47,146 nt of DNA from an uncultured Duncaniella sp. (GTDB taxonomy: Bacteria; Bacteroidota; Bacteroidia; Bacteroidales; Muribaculaceae), in the NCBI GenBank assembly GCA_910577255.1, contig CAJTMH010000009.1, positions 1-47,146 on the forward strand, given 5' to 3'. A program made the position numbers and the translations under genes. Below, piece by piece: positions 29,570 through 38,289 of the stretch (within the stretch, counting starts at the first letter, position 1; the number at the start of each line of letters is the position of its first letter). The notes below the pieces were generated by a model. The model had not been told where the DNA came from and ran no database searches. It saw only the letters and a program-made list of their open reading frames with translations.

Positions 29570-32467
29570 ATGACCCGACACCTTATCATCGTCCTACTCA
29601 TAAGTCTGTCAATAGGATGGCAGTCCCATACCTCCACGGCAGCCACTCCGGCCGACTTTGTATGCCGCAAACGTGACTTCAGCACCACTCCCGGCCTGAG
29701 CCAGAGCCATATTTCCAACGTACAGCAGGACGAGAGAGGATTCCTATGGTTTGCCACATGGAATGGGCTTATCCGATATGACGGCTATAACTTCTTTTCG
29801 TTTAAGCCGATTCTAAATTCCGGCGGCACGATTGACTCAAACCGCATCTATAATCTCAAGATGAATGCCGACGGTAAAATATGGTGTGTCTCCTCCGATA
29901 ACCGTCTCTTTATCTTTGACCCTGCTTCGGGCATCTTTACCGACCTGTCTACCATAATACCCGAAATGCAGGAGAAGAAAGTAAAAGTGCTCACACCGCT
30001 TAAAAATGGCGTCACCTGGGTCACATTCAAAGACTACTCGTGCATCCGGCTCGTAGATGCGGATCCACTTACCGAGCCTCACTTCTATGAAGCGGGGCAC
30101 CCGATGCTTCACGACAGCGGCAAAATCAACAGTATCACCCTCGATGACAACGGCGAAGAATGGATTCTCACCGACAAGGCTGCCATAAATTTCACACGCG
30201 ACAAAATATTCCAAGGCAATTGCAGGAGCGTCTACTCCACGCCGACCCATCATCTCCTTATTGCTCCCGACGGAAATTTCACGCGCACACCGCGCAATAG
30301 CAGCGCCGAACGCCGTGATGCACTTTCACCCACCACGCTCACCGTCACCTACACTCTTCGTGAAGGTGACCGAATCATCATCGGCACCGACCATGGAGTG
30401 TGGTCAATCAATCTCCCCACCGGGGAAACCATACGTTATTCCGAACACCCTGTGATATATCTGGCCCGGGATTCGCGCCACCGGATATGGGGATTCGGAA
30501 GAGATTGCGACATAGTGATGATATCCGATTTTTCTCGTCCCGAATCCATCATCCTCCAGGCTCCACGTGCGGCACAAGGAGAAATAATGAAAAATCCGCA
30601 GCTCTTCATGGAGGACATGGCACACAACATCATCCTCAAACCCGCCAATGGGTTTCTTAGCTATTTCGATGAGAAATCAGGCTCTATTAAAGCGTGTACG
30701 TTCCACGACCGTGAGTCATTTTCAAATTACCACGTATCGGGCATCAAGAAATATCTTGTGGACTGCGACAAAAACCTGTGGATATTCCATTCCGGTGGCA
30801 CTGACTGCCTCAGCTTCCATCCCAATCACTTCTCCCATACTCCTAACGGCCCCCGACAGGAGACACGCGCCATCCTTCATGACAGCCAAGGCAGGCTCTG
30901 GCTTGCCGACCGCAGCAACTCTATAGCCATTTCAGGGGCTGATGGAGCTCTAATAGGCTACCTCACCCCCTCAGGCACCATCTCGCCAACTCCGGCTCAA
31001 TTCTCCTCCATGCCGGTCTACGGTATGCACCAGTCACCCTCGGGCGACATCTGGATTGCCACAAAAGGTGACGGAATCTATCAGCTTTCCCAAGGGAAAA
31101 GTGACAACTTCGCCATCAGGCATTATCGTTCCAATCCGCGCCAATCCGGTTCTCTCCCCAGTGACTCAATTTACGACATAGCCTTCACCGGTAACACCAT
31201 CTGGCTCGCGTCATATGGCAACGGCCTTTCGGAAGCCAGAAAAGCTCCCGACGGAAGCATGACATTCCGCAAAGTTGCCAATCAACCGGCGGGACTCAAA
31301 ATAAGAAACATCACTGTTACCGATGGCGGCATACTGCTACTCGGCACTGCCGACGGACTTGTGACCGCCGACATTTCAAACCAGGCATCTCCCCGCTTTC
31401 ACATCAACAAGTTCCGCAAAGACCACTGGGGATTAAAGGGCAATGACATAATGGCCGTAGTGAAATCAGAGGGCAAATACTATGCCTGTGTCTACGGCAG
31501 TGGCGTGAGTCGTATCGATTCCGATAACCTACTCTCTGACACCATCCATTTCACCAACTTCATCATCCCTGCAGCTGAGACAGCCGACCAGATCAAAACC
31601 GCGATAACCCACGGCGACAGGATATGGCTGATATCCGAAAAAGCGCTTACACGTTTTACACCCTCCACCGGACTCTATAACACCTATGGAGCCTCAAGCT
31701 TCATAGGCGATTTCAGCTTTTCGGAAGCCGAACCGGTCTCTGTAGGCGATGAGATTGTCGCAGGGACTTCTGACGGAATCCTCACATTTCAACCCGCCGA
31801 AATCGCCGGCATAGACCATACACGCCATATAGCCGTGACAGGCATACGCTATCAGAACGATATATCTGTGAGTCCGCTCAACGACCCTGACATCCTCACA
31901 CTTGCTCCACATCAACGCAACTTCTCGCTCTATCTTTCGGCGCTCGAATATGACTCAGAAGCCAATTCTGCATTCCGCTACCGTCTGGACGGATATGACA
32001 ATGGATGGAACTACACCGCCGACCTTCAGCCGGCTGCCACCTACAACAACCTTCCCCCCGGCCACTACGATCTCATAATAGAGGCTATAGACCACGACGG
32101 TGAGTGGGACACTCTCAGCCGCATCATCCATATCGAAGTCGAACCTCGCTTCGTGGAAACGATATGGTTCAAACTCATTTTGTTAATTATTTTCGTCGCC
32201 ATAATGGCCGGCATGATTTACGCCATCATCTACCTAAAACGCATGCGGAATCTGATACAGAAAAAATATTCGTTCCTCCTGCGTGTCGACCAGCTCAACC
32301 GCGACTTCAACATGGCCTCACCTTTGACACGATCCCCGGACGCCACGGCTGAAACGGCCCCCCTGACAAAGACTCGGCATTTATCGAGCAGTCCATCGAA
32401 TTCCTCAATGCCAACCTCGACAACCCATCGCTCGTGGTGGAGGATTTCGCCAGACATCTTGGGATGA
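29570..32467 (+). CDS. Beta-propeller / Y_Y_Y membrane regulator, sensor part (frameshifted from its AraC domain)
   Basis: The ATG at 29570 is chosen because it opens a signal peptide (TRHLIIVLLISLSIGW); an upstream ATG at 29492 adds 26 residues without leader character. The periplasmic part (about 25-835) carries propeller repeats (QQDERGFLWFATWNGLIRYD; SGDIWIATKGDGIYQL) and then a Y_Y_Y domain (FRYRLDGYDNGWNY). A single membrane helix follows (FKLILLIIFVAIMAGMIYAII), with a short cytoplasmic linker. Near 32358-32363, a run of six C, the frame departs; one extra C would continue into the AraC domain encoded to 32703, giving a protein of 1044 residues. As written, translation ends at 32467 with unrelated residues. 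Intact relatives sense glycan products and regulate nearby polysaccharide genes; the pectate lyase at 32707 is the likely target. Confidence 0.8.
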   Translation: MTRHLIIVLLISLSIGWQSHTSTAATPADFVCRKRDFSTTPGLSQSHISNVQQDERGFLWFATWNGLIRYDGYNFFSFKPILNSGGTIDSNRIYNLKMNADGKIWCVSSDNRLFIFDPASGIFTDLSTIIPEMQEKKVKVLTPLKNGVTWVTFKDYSCIRLVDADPLTEPHFYEAGHPMLHDSGKINSITLDDNGEEWILTDKAAINFTRDKIFQGNCRSVYSTPTHHLLIAPDGNFTRTPRNSSAERRDALSPTTLTVTYTLREGDRIIIGTDHGVWSINLPTGETIRYSEHPVIYLARDSRHRIWGFGRDCDIVMISDFSRPESIILQAPRAAQGEIMKNPQLFMEDMAHNIILKPANGFLSYFDEKSGSIKACTFHDRESFSNYHVSGIKKYLVDCDKNLWIFHSGGTDCLSFHPNHFSHTPNGPRQETRAILHDSQGRLWLADRSNSIAISGADGALIGYLTPSGTISPTPAQFSSMPVYGMHQSPSGDIWIATKGDGIYQLSQGKSDNFAIRHYRSNPRQSGSLPSDSIYDIAFTGNTIWLASYGNGLSEARKAPDGSMTFRKVANQPAGLKIRNITVTDGGILLLGTADGLVTADISNQASPRFHINKFRKDHWGLKGNDIMAVVKSEGKYYACVYGSGVSRIDSDNLLSDTIHFTNFIIPAAETADQIKTAITHGDRIWLISEKALTRFTPSTGLYNTYGASSFIGDFSFSEAEPVSVGDEIVAGTSDGILTFQPAEIAGIDHTRHIAVTGIRYQNDISVSPLNDPDILTLAPHQRNFSLYLSALEYDSEANSAFRYRLDGYDNGWNYTADLQPAATYNNLPPGHYDLIIEAIDHDGEWDTLSRIIHIEVEPRFVETIWFKLILLIIFVAIMAGMIYAIIYLKRMRNLIQKKYSFLLRVDQLNRDFNMASPLTRSPDATAETAPLTKTRHLSSSPSNSSMPTSTTHRSWWRISPDILG

Positions 32468-32703
32468 GCCGAACAGCCTATTACACGAAAATGAAGCAGA
32501 TAACAGGATTGTCGCCTGTCGACTTCATCAAACAGATGCGCATAAAAAAGGCCTTGAAACTTCTTGATGAGGGAGCTATGCCTATCACCGAAATCGCTTA
32601 TCGTGTAGGTTTTGCCGACCCGAAATACTTCTCAAGATGTTTCAAAGCCGAGATGGAAATGACCCCTACCCAGTATATCGAACGCAGAGAGTCAGAAAAA
32701 TAG
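32353..32703 (+). pseudogene. AraC-type DNA-binding domain, downstream fragment of the frameshifted regulator
   Basis: This frame follows a stop at 32350-32352 and encodes a complete AraC/XylS double helix-turn-helix, beginning DKDSAFIEQSIEFLNANL and containing VEDFARHLGMSRTAYYTKMK and ITEIAYRVGFADPKYFSRCF. No good start codon precedes the domain; a GTG at 32434 would remove part of the first helix. The natural reading is the C-terminal end of the propeller regulator at 29570, reached by a -1 shift (one missing C) in the C6 run at 32358-32363. It could still be produced by ribosomal or polymerase slippage on the run. Stop to stop, it lies only 3 nt from the convergent pectate lyase gene. Confidence 0.8.
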
Positions 32704-32706
32704 CCT

Positions 32707-34521
32707 TCAGCGAATGATGCGTTTCTCCACGCGTCCTCCATGCTTCAACAGGTAAATACCACATGGAAGCGCGGTGAAATCATTACCTACCTTACGTCCG
32801 TGCAGATCATAGACCTCAATTTCTGTCTCATCATCTGCCCAAACGTCGGTTATACCGGTGGTGAAGTCATCCTCACCCTGAATGGCCTGCAATCTGCTTG
32901 CATACCCTGTGATAGCAGCCTTAAGCGGCAGGTTTACCTCGTGGTCCTCATCATCCTTGGCATTGTCGAAACTCCACTTGAAATCGCCTCCGTCCATACG
33001 TCCGGCATACGCGGTGACATCAGCAGGCACATCCTCCGGGGCAGCAGGAATGCTCGCATACATATCGGGAGCCGTGTCAAAATTTGAATAAGGCCATGCG
33101 CCTTTCACTGAAACCACCGACGATGGCAGCTGCTCGTCGCGCGACGATGCGAGATATGCATCAAAATGGGTGGCATGCTGTGTGTGGTAAACCAGTTTGG
33201 GGGTATTTTCCACAAACACGTTATTGTAAGCCTTCATCATACCTCCGGCCTGTCCTGAGAATGTGCCTTTAAGATCATACGCTCCAGTGGCCTCGTTGTA
33301 ACTGTCGGTGCCCTGTCCCGAAATCATCATTGGACGCTTGCAATTACGGAAATAATTATTCTCCACGAACGCCGATGACTCGGTGGTATTCCCTATGCAG
33401 TAAACCGGCACACCGTCATAGTAATTGTTATAGACATGGGCCGTGGTGTAGTGCAGACGCGGACAGCGCGAATCGGCATGATCGAACCAATTGTGATGGA
33501 ATGTGATTTTGAGAGTCTGCTTCTCACCGGTGGTACCGCCGCACCCCATCACCTTACCGCTGTCAAAGAAATGGTTGTAACTTATCGTTACGAGCGATGA
33601 GTTATACTTCATGTCGATGCTGCCGTCACCTTTCACCTGATCCTTGTCGCTACCGGGTTTCCCATAGAAAAAGTCGATGTTATGCACCCAGATATTCGTA
33701 TTGTCCGTGTCCATCGAGATAGCGTCGTCCCCGAAGAGCATTATACCCAGGTTACGCACCTCAACGTTATGTGTGCGTTTGAAACACACCCCGTAACCGT
33801 AGAGGGTAGCATCCACGCCTATCCCCTCAAGCGTTACGTTCTCAAGCAGACGGTCAGTGTTGTTGCTCCCTTGAAGATTGATGTAATTACCATCCTTGAG
33901 CCCTGAGAATTCGGTGTCCGAAACAGCCCCGATGACCCTTATCGCCAGGGGAGTCTTGTCATACCCCTTGCCGTAGGCATTGAGTATCTGTGCCAGGCCG
34001 GTGTAAGATGTGAGCTTACCCTTCTTGTCAGCCACATCGCAGGTGACGGAGTTAACCGTGTTGGCCGACACATATAACACGCGGGCATTCTCCTTCAAGA
34101 CACCGTCGGCACTATATGCCCCGGGGATATTTCCGCCGGTAAACGCAAATCCCTCGCGGTTGTGGGGCAGCACATCCACTGTAGCTGTCTCCCCACGGTC
34201 CACCACTCGCCCTGACGCGTCGATGGCCGCCACAGTCAAGGTATAACTTCCCTTGCTCAATCCAGGCACATCAGCCCTTATGCCGTAGGGGTAGCGGCGT
34301 ACAAGCTGCTCGTCGATTAGTTTATCCGTCACGCCCTCGCCGGAGAAAGACACTTCATACCTTACGGCACCGTCCACCGGTTGCCAAACGGCATAAGCGG
34401 TTTCGAGCCATCCGCCACAACTGTCAAAGGTCAACGCCGACCCGCTATTGATTATCCCTACCGTCAATGCCGCCGACATCATGAGACGGCCGAATGAAAA
34501 ATTTTTCTGTTTCTTACACAT
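32707..34521 (-). CDS. Secreted pectate lyase, polysaccharide lyase family 1
   Basis: This 604-residue protein has a signal peptide (about residues 1-29), a fibronectin-like N-terminal part (about 30-120), a PL1-type right-handed beta-helix (about 125-470), and a C-terminal tail. Helix motifs typical of pectate lyase are present: GDGSIDMKYNSSLVTISYNHF, ITFHHNWFDHADSRCPRLHY (catalytic Arg in CPR) and VYNNYYDG. The enzyme cleaves polygalacturonate by beta-elimination, normally with calcium. The last about 65 residues (EIEVYDLHGRKVG ... GIYLLKHGGRVEKRIIR) look like a type IX secretion sorting domain. It is convergent with the propeller/AraC regulator, 3 nt apart. No SusC/SusD genes are in the window. 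Confidence 0.9.
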   Translation of the reverse strand: MCKKQKNFSFGRLMMSAALTVGIINSGSALTFDSCGGWLETAYAVWQPVDGAVRYEVSFSGEGVTDKLIDEQLVRRYPYGIRADVPGLSKGSYTLTVAAIDASGRVVDRGETATVDVLPHNREGFAFTGGNIPGAYSADGVLKENARVLYVSANTVNSVTCDVADKKGKLTSYTGLAQILNAYGKGYDKTPLAIRVIGAVSDTEFSGLKDGNYINLQGSNNTDRLLENVTLEGIGVDATLYGYGVCFKRTHNVEVRNLGIMLFGDDAISMDTDNTNIWVHNIDFFYGKPGSDKDQVKGDGSIDMKYNSSLVTISYNHFFDSGKVMGCGGTTGEKQTLKITFHHNWFDHADSRCPRLHYTTAHVYNNYYDGVPVYCIGNTTESSAFVENNYFRNCKRPMMISGQGTDSYNEATGAYDLKGTFSGQAGGMMKAYNNVFVENTPKLVYHTQHATHFDAYLASSRDEQLPSSVVSVKGAWPYSNFDTAPDMYASIPAAPEDVPADVTAYAGRMDGGDFKWSFDNAKDDEDHEVNLPLKAAITGYASRLQAIQGEDDFTTGITDVWADDETEIEVYDLHGRKVGNDFTALPCGIYLLKHGGRVEKRIIR

Positions 34522-34867
34522 ATTATCAAATGGTTTAGATTTATATTGTCATCAACATGTCGCAAAAGTAGGCAGCCTCGCCTCAAAACAGCATCAAAAA
34601 TTATCAAAACGAGGTGGAAAATCTATCAAAACACCGTTTTGAAGGCCTGTGGCCCATATTTCTCCACCTCTACCATCATCTTGACACATCCACTCCAAAG
34701 CAGACTTTCCGCTCCCCTATGGCAAAAAAAATTCACTCACATGTCACCCTTACCGCAAAATTATGGAGGGGCATATAATGAAGTGTTGGCTATTTTTTGT
34801 AATTTTGCGGTTAGATTAGGATTGATATGCCTTTTCATCCATTAGGAACACAGTCAAAATATAATAT
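34522..34867. other. Gene-free divergent region between pectate lyase and purB
   Basis: These 346 bp are AT-rich near 34540-34640 and hold no convincing gene. A plus-strand TAATTTTG at 34800-34807 may serve purB. A minus-strand TAATTTTG at 34756-34763 could serve the lyase but lies about 235 nt from its start, so any operator for the neighbouring regulator would be expected here. No clear inverted or direct repeat was found. Confidence 0.5.
34800..34807 (+). promoter_or_regulatory. -7 box (TAATTTTG) for the purB operon
   Basis: TAATTTTG lies 60 nt upstream of the purB ATG at 34868. No -33 box at normal spacing. Confidence 0.45.
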
Positions 34868-36211
34868 ATGAAACTGACCGAACTCACTGCAATTTCTCCG
34901 GTCGACGGCCGTTATCGCAGCAAATGCGAGCGCCTCGACGAGTACTTCTCGGAATACGCCCTCATACGCTACCGTGTGAAAGTAGAGGTGGAATACTTCA
35001 TAGCTCTTTGCGAACTTCCCCTCCCCACCCTCACCGAAGTCAATCCTGAAATTTTCGGTGCCCTGCGCAAAATCTATCAGGACTTCACCGTGGAGGACGC
35101 TTCACGCATCAAGGAGATCGAGAGCGTGACCAACCACGACGTGAAGGCAGTGGAATATTTCCTGAAAGAGAAATTCGACACCCTCGGACTCGAGAAATTC
35201 AAGGAGTTCATCCACTTCGGACTCACTTCACAGGACATCAACAACACCTCAGTGCCGATGTCGATTGCCGATGCCATCCGCGAGGTATATCGTCCGCGCA
35301 TCATTGAGCTCGTGGAGCATCTCGAAGCCCGCGCCGACGAATGGTATGACATCCCCATGCTTGCCAAAACACATGGTCAACCGGCATCACCAACACGCCT
35401 CGGCAAGGAAATCCGCGTGTTCAGCTATCGTTTGCGCCAACAGCTCAAGCAGCTCGACGCTATGCCTGTGAGCGGCAAATTCGGAGGCGCCACCGGTAAC
35501 TTCAACGCCCACCTATGCGCCTTCCCCGAAATCGACTGGCGCAAATTCGGAGCCTCCTTCCTCAGCGACCGCCTCGGCATCGAACGCGAAGAGTACACCA
35601 CCCAGATTTCCAATTACGACAACCTTGCCGGAATATTCGATGTTCTCGCGCGCATCAACAATATCATCCTCGACCTTGACCGCGACATGTGGATGTATAT
35701 CTCCATGGAGTACTTCAAGCAGAAAATCAAAGCCGGCGAAGTCGGTTCGTCAGCAATGCCCCATAAGGTCAATCCTATCGACTTCGAGAACTCGGAAGGC
35801 AATATAGGCATAGCCAACGCCGTGTTCGGGCATCTGGCCACCAAACTTCCCGTGTCACGTCTACAACGCGACCTCACCGACTCCACCGTGCTCCGCAACA
35901 TCGGTGTCCCCTTGGCCCACACACTCATAGCCATAGCCTCGACAATGAAAGGACTCGGCAAGCTTCTGCTCAACCGTCCGGCCATCGATGCCGACCTCGA
36001 CAACACTTGGAGCGTTGTGGCCGAAGCTATACAGACAGTGCTTCGCCGCGAAGGTTATCCAAAGCCGTATGAGACTCTCAAGGCCTTGACCCGCACCAAC
36101 TCGGCTGTCACCGCCGAGAGCATAGCAGAGTTTATCGACACTCTCAATGTCACCGATGCAGTGAAAGCCGAGCTAAAGAAGCTCACACCCCACACTTATA
36201 CCGGTTATTAG
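34868..36211 (+). CDS. purB: Adenylosuccinate lyase
   Basis: This 447-residue fumarase/aspartase-family enzyme acts twice in purine synthesis, splitting SAICAR and adenylosuccinate with release of fumarate. The family signature GSSAMPHKVNPIDFENSEGN contains the catalytic serine loop. Other conserved parts are the N-terminal LTAISPVDGRY, TSQDINNTS and the substrate motif KTHGQPASPTRLGKE. The arrangement fits the E. coli-like PurB group of about 450 residues. It opens a close-packed run of forward genes reaching 42016. Confidence 0.97.
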   Translation: MKLTELTAISPVDGRYRSKCERLDEYFSEYALIRYRVKVEVEYFIALCELPLPTLTEVNPEIFGALRKIYQDFTVEDASRIKEIESVTNHDVKAVEYFLKEKFDTLGLEKFKEFIHFGLTSQDINNTSVPMSIADAIREVYRPRIIELVEHLEARADEWYDIPMLAKTHGQPASPTRLGKEIRVFSYRLRQQLKQLDAMPVSGKFGGATGNFNAHLCAFPEIDWRKFGASFLSDRLGIEREEYTTQISNYDNLAGIFDVLARINNIILDLDRDMWMYISMEYFKQKIKAGEVGSSAMPHKVNPIDFENSEGNIGIANAVFGHLATKLPVSRLQRDLTDSTVLRNIGVPLAHTLIAIASTMKGLGKLLLNRPAIDADLDNTWSVVAEAIQTVLRREGYPKPYETLKALTRTNSAVTAESIAEFIDTLNVTDAVKAELKKLTPHTYTGY

Positions 36212-36221
36212 AGCTTAGTTA

Positions 36222-36422
36222 ATGGACACCGCCACACGCATCCGCCTCGGATTCATAGCCATCCTCTGGATTGTGCTGTGTTACATTGTCGTATCCTCAC
36301 AGCCATTTTCACCGAGGATAGCATTTGTCATTCTCGCATCCAGCATTGTGGTGTGGGTGCCTTTATATAAGAAGTATCTCAAGAATGGAAAACGGAACGA
36401 TGAGCCTTCTGGAAAAAATTAA
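36222..36422 (+). CDS. Small two-helix membrane protein
   Basis: This 66-residue protein has two hydrophobic segments (about residues 8-26 and 31-49) and a basic, hydrophilic tail (YKKYLKNGKRNDEPSGKN). It starts 10 nt after purB and overlaps the start of dxs by 23-38 nt in another frame, so it looks translationally coupled to both. No family is recognised. The overlap explains why the dxs start must lie at 36385 or 36400. The reading frame has plausible codon use up to the overlap, and the membrane pattern supports a real product. Confidence 0.65.
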   Translation: MDTATRIRLGFIAILWIVLCYIVVSSQPFSPRIAFVILASSIVVWVPLYKKYLKNGKRNDEPSGKN

Positions 36423-38289
36423 CAGTCCGGCTGATCTGCGTCGGCTCCCTGTTGACCAGTTACCCCAGGTGTGCAGCGAATTGCGTTCATTCCTTATAAA
36501 TTCGCTCTCATCCCACCCGGGACACTTCGCATCGAGCATGGGAGCAGTAGAGCTCACCGTGGCCCTTCACTATGTGTTCAACACCCCCTACGACCGTATA
36601 GTATGGGATGTGGGACATCAGGCTTACGGCCACAAAATCCTCACCGGACGGCGCGACAAGTTCGACACCAACCGCACCCTTGGAGGTCTCAGCGGATTTC
36701 CCAACCCCAAGGAAAGCGAATATGACACATTCATTGCAGGGCATGCCTCCAACTCCATCTCGGCGGCTCTCGGCATGGCCGTGGCAACCTCGCTGCGCAA
36801 GGATGAACCACCCCGCAATGTGGTGGCAGTCATAGGTGATGCCTCGATAAGCGGAGGGCTCGCTTTCGAGGGGCTTAACAATGCCGCCAACGCCAACGCC
36901 AACCTCCTCATCATCCTCAACGACAACGACATGTCGATTGACCGCAACGTTGGCTCTCTCAACTCTTACCTCGCGCATCTCACCACCTCGAAGGCCTACA
37001 ATAACTTCCGTTACAAATTCTCTGCGTTTCTGCGCCGCCATCATCTCGTCACCGACAAGGGAAAGGGGATGATTACACGGTTCAACAACAGTATCAAATC
37101 ACTCCTCTCGAAGGAGCAGAATATCTTTGAAGGGCTCAACATAAGATATTTCGGTCCGTTTGACGGCCACGATATAAACACGGTGGTCAATGTCCTCAAT
37201 GACATCAAGGACTTCCAAGGCCCACGCATATTACACCTGCGCACTGTGAAGGGCAAAGGTTTCGAGCCGGCCGAAAAAGATCCGGCTTCGTGGCATGCAC
37301 CCGGCAAGTTCAATCCTGTCACAGGCGAGAAAATCAAAAGCGACAAACAGACTCCCCCTAAATACCAGGATGTGTTTGGCGACACTTTGGTGCAACTCGC
37401 CAAGGAGAACGACCGCATAGTGGGCATAACCGCCGCTATGCCTTCAGGAACCTCAATGAACAAACTGCAGCAGGCATTCCCCGACCGCACATTCGATGTG
37501 GGCATCTCCGAAGGCCATGCAGTCACTTTCGCCGGCGGTCTGGCCAAGGATGGCATGCGACCCTACGTGGCTATCTACTCCTCGTTTCTCCAACGCGCCT
37601 ATGACCATATCATCCACGATGTGGCCATCGAAGGCCTTCCTGTGACATTCTGCCTTGACCGTGCAGGCCTGGTGGGCGAAGATGGGGCAACCCACCACGG
37701 AGTTTTCGATCTGAGCTATCTCCGATCCATCCCCGGGATGACCATCGCCTCACCACGTGACCAGAACTATCTTCGTCACCTGCTACGCACATCGGTAGAT
37801 GTCAACGGGCCGATGGCCATACGCTATCCGCGTGGCTGCGGCGAGGACATAAAGGATGAGGAAATGCACGTGATTCCGTTCGGTCAAGGCGAGAAGCTAA
37901 GGGAGGGGTCCGATGCCGTGATTCTTTCGCTGGGCCCGGTGGCCTACGAAGTAAGCCACGCCATCGACCGTGCTTCCAAAGAACTTGGCATAAGTGTGGC
38001 CCACTATGACATGATATACCTCAAACCGCTCGACCATAAGATTATGGCCGAAGTGGTGGCTAAAGGGTGCCCCATCATTACCGTCGAAGACGGAACAGTC
38101 GACGGAGGGCTCGGAGGAGCCGTGCTCGAATGGCTGTCCGACGCCGGTGCCCTCGTTCCGGTGACACGACTCGGTGTCCCCGACCGCTTCATTCCCCAAG
38201 GGTCCCCGGCGCAACTGCGCCACCTGTGCGGATTTGATGCCGACGGCATCTTCGAAGCGCTAAGTAAAATCTCAAAACTCACGAAATGA
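36385..38289 (+). CDS. dxs: 1-deoxy-D-xylulose-5-phosphate synthase
   Basis: Starting at the ATG at 36385 (MENGTMSLLEKINSPADL) the protein has 634 residues; 36400 is an equally plausible start and 36325 is too far upstream. It is a transketolase-like thiamine-diphosphate enzyme that joins pyruvate and glyceraldehyde 3-phosphate, the entry step of the non-mevalonate isoprenoid pathway and a branch to thiamine and pyridoxal. Visible are the cofactor/metal motif GDASISGGLAFEGLNNAAN, the HQAYGHKILTGRRD loop, the DRAGLVGEDGATHHG pyrimidine-domain motif and the C-terminal transketolase domain. Its stop overlaps the trkA start by 4 nt. Confidence 0.97.
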   Translation: MENGTMSLLEKINSPADLRRLPVDQLPQVCSELRSFLINSLSSHPGHFASSMGAVELTVALHYVFNTPYDRIVWDVGHQAYGHKILTGRRDKFDTNRTLGGLSGFPNPKESEYDTFIAGHASNSISAALGMAVATSLRKDEPPRNVVAVIGDASISGGLAFEGLNNAANANANLLIILNDNDMSIDRNVGSLNSYLAHLTTSKAYNNFRYKFSAFLRRHHLVTDKGKGMITRFNNSIKSLLSKEQNIFEGLNIRYFGPFDGHDINTVVNVLNDIKDFQGPRILHLRTVKGKGFEPAEKDPASWHAPGKFNPVTGEKIKSDKQTPPKYQDVFGDTLVQLAKENDRIVGITAAMPSGTSMNKLQQAFPDRTFDVGISEGHAVTFAGGLAKDGMRPYVAIYSSFLQRAYDHIIHDVAIEGLPVTFCLDRAGLVGEDGATHHGVFDLSYLRSIPGMTIASPRDQNYLRHLLRTSVDVNGPMAIRYPRGCGEDIKDEEMHVIPFGQGEKLREGSDAVILSLGPVAYEVSHAIDRASKELGISVAHYDMIYLKPLDHKIMAEVVAKGCPIITVEDGTVDGGLGGAVLEWLSDAGALVPVTRLGVPDRFIPQGSPAQLRHLCGFDADGIFEALSKISKLTK

